Below the pieces are notes generated by a model, which worked only from the letters and a program-made list of their open reading frames with translations, was not told where the DNA came from and ran no database searches. DNA of 64,000 nt, from positions 3,523,732 through 3,587,731 of the forward strand of contig NC_016894.1 in NCBI RefSeq assembly GCF_000247605.1. Direction: 5' to 3'. The position numbers and the translations under genes are program-made. This document shows positions 60,843 to 64,000 of this stretch, piece after piece. Position 1 is the stretch's first letter. Each line of letters begins with the position of its first letter. The stretch is from Acetobacterium woodii DSM 1030. Lineage in GTDB: Bacteria; Bacillota; Clostridia; Eubacteriales; Eubacteriaceae.

Positions 60843-62017
60843 TTATTCACCTCCGTTCTCAACTTTTGTGTATTCTTTCACCGGCTGTGTGTCAAGTCGC
60901 CGGATGGCTTCATCCCCACCGGTTAATGGGGTCAAGTTTCCTAAAATTTTACGCCACTCGTTAGGTGTCATTGATCCCCGATCAACCGCTTGGTACAATG
61001 CCAGTTTAGTGCTCATGCTGGCATACTGCAGATTGGAGGATTCAAACATAATCGAATTACCAAAACCCCGCTGTTTCCGGCTAAATAATTTTCTGGTGTA
61101 TTCTCCGGATGCCTGCAAAGCCCATGGCTCAATCTCAGCTTCATAATAAGCATTCCATTCATCCTCGTTATACCGGCTCTGAATGATCTTCTCATTGGTA
61201 CCAAAAAAAGAAAAATACGCTGCGTGGTTTTATCCATCTGTAGCGCATTGGGAACATAATCATGGGGGGTGACCTGAATAGCATCCATCTTGGCATCGGT
61301 TGATGCCGCTCCCCCAGAGTTTTCGATACTTAAAAAGGTATTTGTAAATTGATCAGTCTCTTTCTTGAGATCCTCCGGTCTCAGGGTCGTATTAAATTTA
61401 AGCAACCATTTTACGATCGCACTATTTTTAATCGCCTTGATGATCCCCTGATCAGTGGTATTAACAATTTCCATCAATGGAGCCAACGCCTGCTGGGGGC
61501 TTTCCCCAAAAATATCATTGGTGTTAAAATCCTGTCTCAGGTGAATCACATCCACATAGGGGAAGGTGACCAGTTTGCCATTAAGCAAAAAGCAGCGCAA
61601 AAACAAATCCCCGGCTTTATTATAAACCGCTTCCACGGTTGTTGCCGGAATTGGATAAATCGCCACCGGCATTTCACTGGCATCCCTGACAATATAAGCA
61701 AAAGCATTATTATTAAGCTGCAATTGCGTGGCCAGCTTTTCCTGCAGCATCTGCCCGGTCATGTAAGGATTTGGTTCCTCCAGTAAAAAACGCATGTAAA
61801 CCTCCGGATTCACCTGAAAATCCTTTCCGGTTTGCCGGACATGTTTAGCGGTCAGCTTACCAATGGCTTTTACCTTTGGCCGGATGCACGACCTCACCAG
61901 GTCAGAATGATAAAGATTCCCATTCCATGCAAAGAACCCATTCCCCTGTTCGGTAATCATTTCCATTCTGGAAACAGTTGGACTCTTATTAAAAAATTGT
62001 TTTACTTTTTCAAACAA
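60843..62017 (-). pseudogene. Phage portal protein (HK97 family), interrupted by a frameshift in a T7 run
   Basis: The first frame (from 62017, MFEKVKQFFNKSPTVS) gives a normal portal N-terminus: GNLYHSDLVRSCIRPKVKAI, LLEEPNPYMTGQMLQEKLA and VIHLRQDFNTNDIFGESPQQ. After MDKTTQRIF the reading breaks at a run of seven T (minus strand, 61209-61203). The portal sequence resumes in the -1 frame as FGTNEKIIQSRYNEDEWNAY and runs on to KEYTKVENGGE at 60843. The out-of-frame tail to 61013 has no portal features. Either the prophage is defective, the homopolymer is a sequencing error, or ribosomes slip at T TTT TTG. Confidence 0.82.
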
Positions 62018-62027
62018 GGCACACCTC

Positions 62028-63683
62028 CTAAATCATATTTAAATATTCGGCCATTTTATCCCGAAGGATGACCTTAACAATAATCATGGCCACAGCCCCA
62101 TCAATTTTCTGTGTTTGCGACACACCCTTAACTGGTTGAATATTCCCATTGATATCCACCTTCACTTCCAGATTCTTAAGACACCACTTATCAATCGGAT
62201 GGTCATTATAAACTGACTGCTTGGCGATCAGCTCAGCCTTAAGCTCCTTCATCGGCATGGATAAGGTATAAGACCCCTGCCGAACTGAGATCATTGCATT
62301 TTTACCAAAGTGATTTTGAAAAGCCATCAATAAACTGGCATCCACATGCCAGGGATCGTAACCAATCCAGGGAATATAAATGTCATACACATCTTGGACT
62401 TCAATAAACCATTCTAAAATCGCATAGGGGTTAATCCGGTTCCCCGGGCAAACTCTCAGCAATCCCTGCTTTTCCCATAACAGGTATGGCACCTGATCCA
62501 ATAATTCTTTATTATTCAAATTTTCTTCCGGCAGCCAGTACATCGACAGATAATAGTCTTTATCATCATCCCTTCTTTTGCAGACAACTTTTGCTGCTGC
62601 AAGGTCTGTTGTTTCAGCTAAATCAAAACTACCAATGCCATACCGAAAGCCCATTTCTTTCGCTTCGAATTTTTCCGGGTTATACAGTTCTTCCCAGCGG
62701 AGCCATGCGGTAGCAGCGTTTTCTGTCGCGCAAAAATCTTTAACCATGACTGTGGCTTTAAACGCCGGATCTTCTTTAGCCTTATTCACAAAACCCCGAA
62801 GAACTTCGATTTTCTTGATAACACCAAGCCCCGGGTTTGCTTTAATCCAGCATTCTTCTTTATCCCATTCGTCCCGGTCATCCAGCTCATAGATAAATGG
62901 CAAAAATGTATCATCAACTACCTTGCCATCCAGCACCTTACAGGCATACTCATACTGACTGTCAAAAATGCACTCACGCACAAAACCATTGGTCGAGATA
63001 CAGGTTAAAAGCGGCTGATCCCGGGAAGACGTTGATTGGATCATCAGATCATAGAGATCACGGTTCTTAATGGCTGCCAACTCATCGATAATAACGCAGT
63101 GCGAATTCAAGCCATCCAATCCATTTACATTACTGGCCAAAGCTTTAATAAAAGAGAAGTTGGCATCAAAGAATAAGTCGGATTTTCGTTTTCTGATATG
63201 TCTGGACAATGACTGATCTTGCTTAATCATGTTCCAGGCTTCATTAAACCCCTTCGATGATTGTTCCTGCTTGGTCGCAATGAAATAATTCTCAGCGCCG
63301 CTTTCACCATCAGCCACCGTCATTTCGATGCTTGTTGCTGCAAGCTCGGTTGTCTTGCCGTTTTTCCGGCCCCGGATATCCAATACTTCCCGGTATTTTC
63401 TAAAGCGGGTATTTTTATCAACAAATCCATAAATTGCCTGGTATTTAGCTTTTTGAAAAAGCATCAACTTTAATGGCTCACCCAATACACCCTGGGACTG
63501 CTTACAGAAAGTCTCAATAAATTCAATCGGGCGGTTAGCCAGATCTTCATCAAAAACGAATAGCCCTTGGTGTTTGAGATCATACATCAGCTTTTCATAA
63601 ACCTGTTTGATCCGATAGCAGGCAACAATATCGCCGGACATGATGGCATCGTAATATTCCTCAATAAATTCTGCTCGGCTCAT
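62028..63683 (-). CDS. Terminase large subunit
   Basis: The 551-residue protein has the ATPase half with Walker A-like DIRGRKNGKTTELAATS (about 103-119) and Walker B HCVIIDELAAI (about 190-200), and a STSSRDQPLLTCISTNG coupling motif. The nuclease half has GIGSFDLAETTDLAAAKVV and PWIGYDPWHVDASLLMAF, with acidic residues for metal binding. It packages DNA into proheads. The start overlaps the small-subunit stop by four bases. Confidence 0.93.
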   Translation of the reverse strand: MSRAEFIEEYYDAIMSGDIVACYRIKQVYEKLMYDLKHQGLFVFDEDLANRPIEFIETFCKQSQGVLGEPLKLMLFQKAKYQAIYGFVDKNTRFRKYREVLDIRGRKNGKTTELAATSIEMTVADGESGAENYFIATKQEQSSKGFNEAWNMIKQDQSLSRHIRKRKSDLFFDANFSFIKALASNVNGLDGLNSHCVIIDELAAIKNRDLYDLMIQSTSSRDQPLLTCISTNGFVRECIFDSQYEYACKVLDGKVVDDTFLPFIYELDDRDEWDKEECWIKANPGLGVIKKIEVLRGFVNKAKEDPAFKATVMVKDFCATENAATAWLRWEELYNPEKFEAKEMGFRYGIGSFDLAETTDLAAAKVVCKRRDDDKDYYLSMYWLPEENLNNKELLDQVPYLLWEKQGLLRVCPGNRINPYAILEWFIEVQDVYDIYIPWIGYDPWHVDASLLMAFQNHFGKNAMISVRQGSYTLSMPMKELKAELIAKQSVYNDHPIDKWCLKNLEVKVDINGNIQPVKGVSQTQKIDGAVAMIIVKVILRDKMAEYLNMI

Positions 63684-64000
63684 TTTTTAACCGCTTCCTT
63701 TCCGGACTGGAAAAACTGCAGGAGCTGATCCTGCTCTTCTTTCTGCTCCTTCGCAGGCATCAAGTCGATTAACTGCTTCATGATATTATCATACTGCTTT
63801 CCATAATCCCGAAATGCTTTTGCTTCGGGTCTCTCTCGATCAAAAACCTGAGAACCATTTTTAAACTTTTCCATCAACCCTTCTTTGATCAGCTTCTGCT
63901 TGAGTTCCTCAATTGACACCCTCATAAAAGCAGCATCAGAAATAAGACCTTCCAAAACTTTGATAATGTCTTTATCCATCTGCATATTTTTATAAATCTT
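63680..64000 (-). CDS. Terminase small subunit (P27-like), possibly cut by window edge
   Basis: The visible frame encodes at least 101 residues from the ATG at 63985 (MQMDKDIIKVLEGLISDAA). It has FERPEAKAFRDYG-like and YDNIMKQLIDLMPAKEQKEE segments typical of P27-family small terminases. The frame is open to the window edge (five more codons) and no ribosome site is visible, so the true start may lie outside. It recognises packaging DNA and feeds it to the large subunit. Confidence 0.78.
   Translation of the reverse strand, partial: KIYKNMQMDKDIIKVLEGLISDAAFMRVSIEELKQKLIKEGLMEKFKNGSQVFDRERPEAKAFRDYGKQYDNIMKQLIDLMPAKEQKEEQDQLLQFFQSGKEAVKK

Noticed and set aside
1-64000. CRISPR arrays and tRNA/rRNA genes
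   Set aside because: I looked for regularly spaced short repeats and tRNA T-arm motifs on both strands and found none I could support.

Overview
The window looks like a chromosome segment of an anaerobic, acetogen-type Firmicute (Acetobacterium/Eubacterium-like; inferred from content, not from a database match). The signs are moderate-to-low GC, Gram-positive signal peptides, ChW (clostridial hydrophobic tryptophan) repeats, several B12-riboswitch-like leaders, and an iron-sulfur scaffold gene next to a GGGtGRT-family gene. Almost everything lies on the minus strand. The exceptions are one small membrane protein (33890-34630) and the NifU-like/GGGtGRT pair (42353-44055).

Region 1 (1-29.1 kb) is a large cell-surface and transport locus that I interpret as a corrinoid (vitamin B12) scavenging system. 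It encodes ECF transporter parts (partial ATPase, EcfT, a substrate-specific S component) and a DUF4430 lipoprotein. It also encodes five larger secreted proteins and one small one, built from the two halves of animal transcobalamin/intrinsic factor: an alpha/alpha toroid and a DUF4430 beta-domain. Four of these proteins carry three C-terminal ChW repeats. The 1271-aa member has a C-terminal membrane anchor instead. Three transcription units here start with near-identical leaders: a promoter with 17-bp spacing, a cobalamin-riboswitch-like core and an intrinsic terminator.

Region 2 (29.2-32.6 kb) holds a pseudoknotted structured RNA in front of the small DUF4430-like secreted protein. It also holds two almost identical copies of the same riboswitch leader. 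One precedes a CpXC zinc-ribbon protein. The other precedes a small membrane protein pair and abuts a 5'-truncated remnant that resembles DUF2599. A BspA-type leucine-rich-repeat protein follows.

Region 3 (32.9-44.2 kb) is ordinary chromosome. It has a TIM-barrel isomerase-like protein and a small membrane protein. A tight operon then joins MTA salvage (mtnP-mtnA) to four surface-glycan genes (two GT2 enzymes, a DegT aminotransferase, an FAD oxidoreductase). After that come a DUF2284 protein with an acidic repeat tail and the NifU-like/GGGtGRT pair.

Region 4 (about 44.1-64 kb, open at the right edge) is the late half of an HK97-type siphovirus prophage. Read along the minus strand it runs: terminase, portal, ClpP-like protease, capsid, connectors, tail, tail fibre, holin, endolysin, DNA adenine methylase. 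The portal and tail-terminator genes each carry a single-base frameshift. The tail-assembly chaperones show a textbook -1 frameshift signal. Four phased GTATGACACA repeats beside the host gene may mark the attachment region. The phage endolysin carries ChW-type repeats like those of the host surface proteins.
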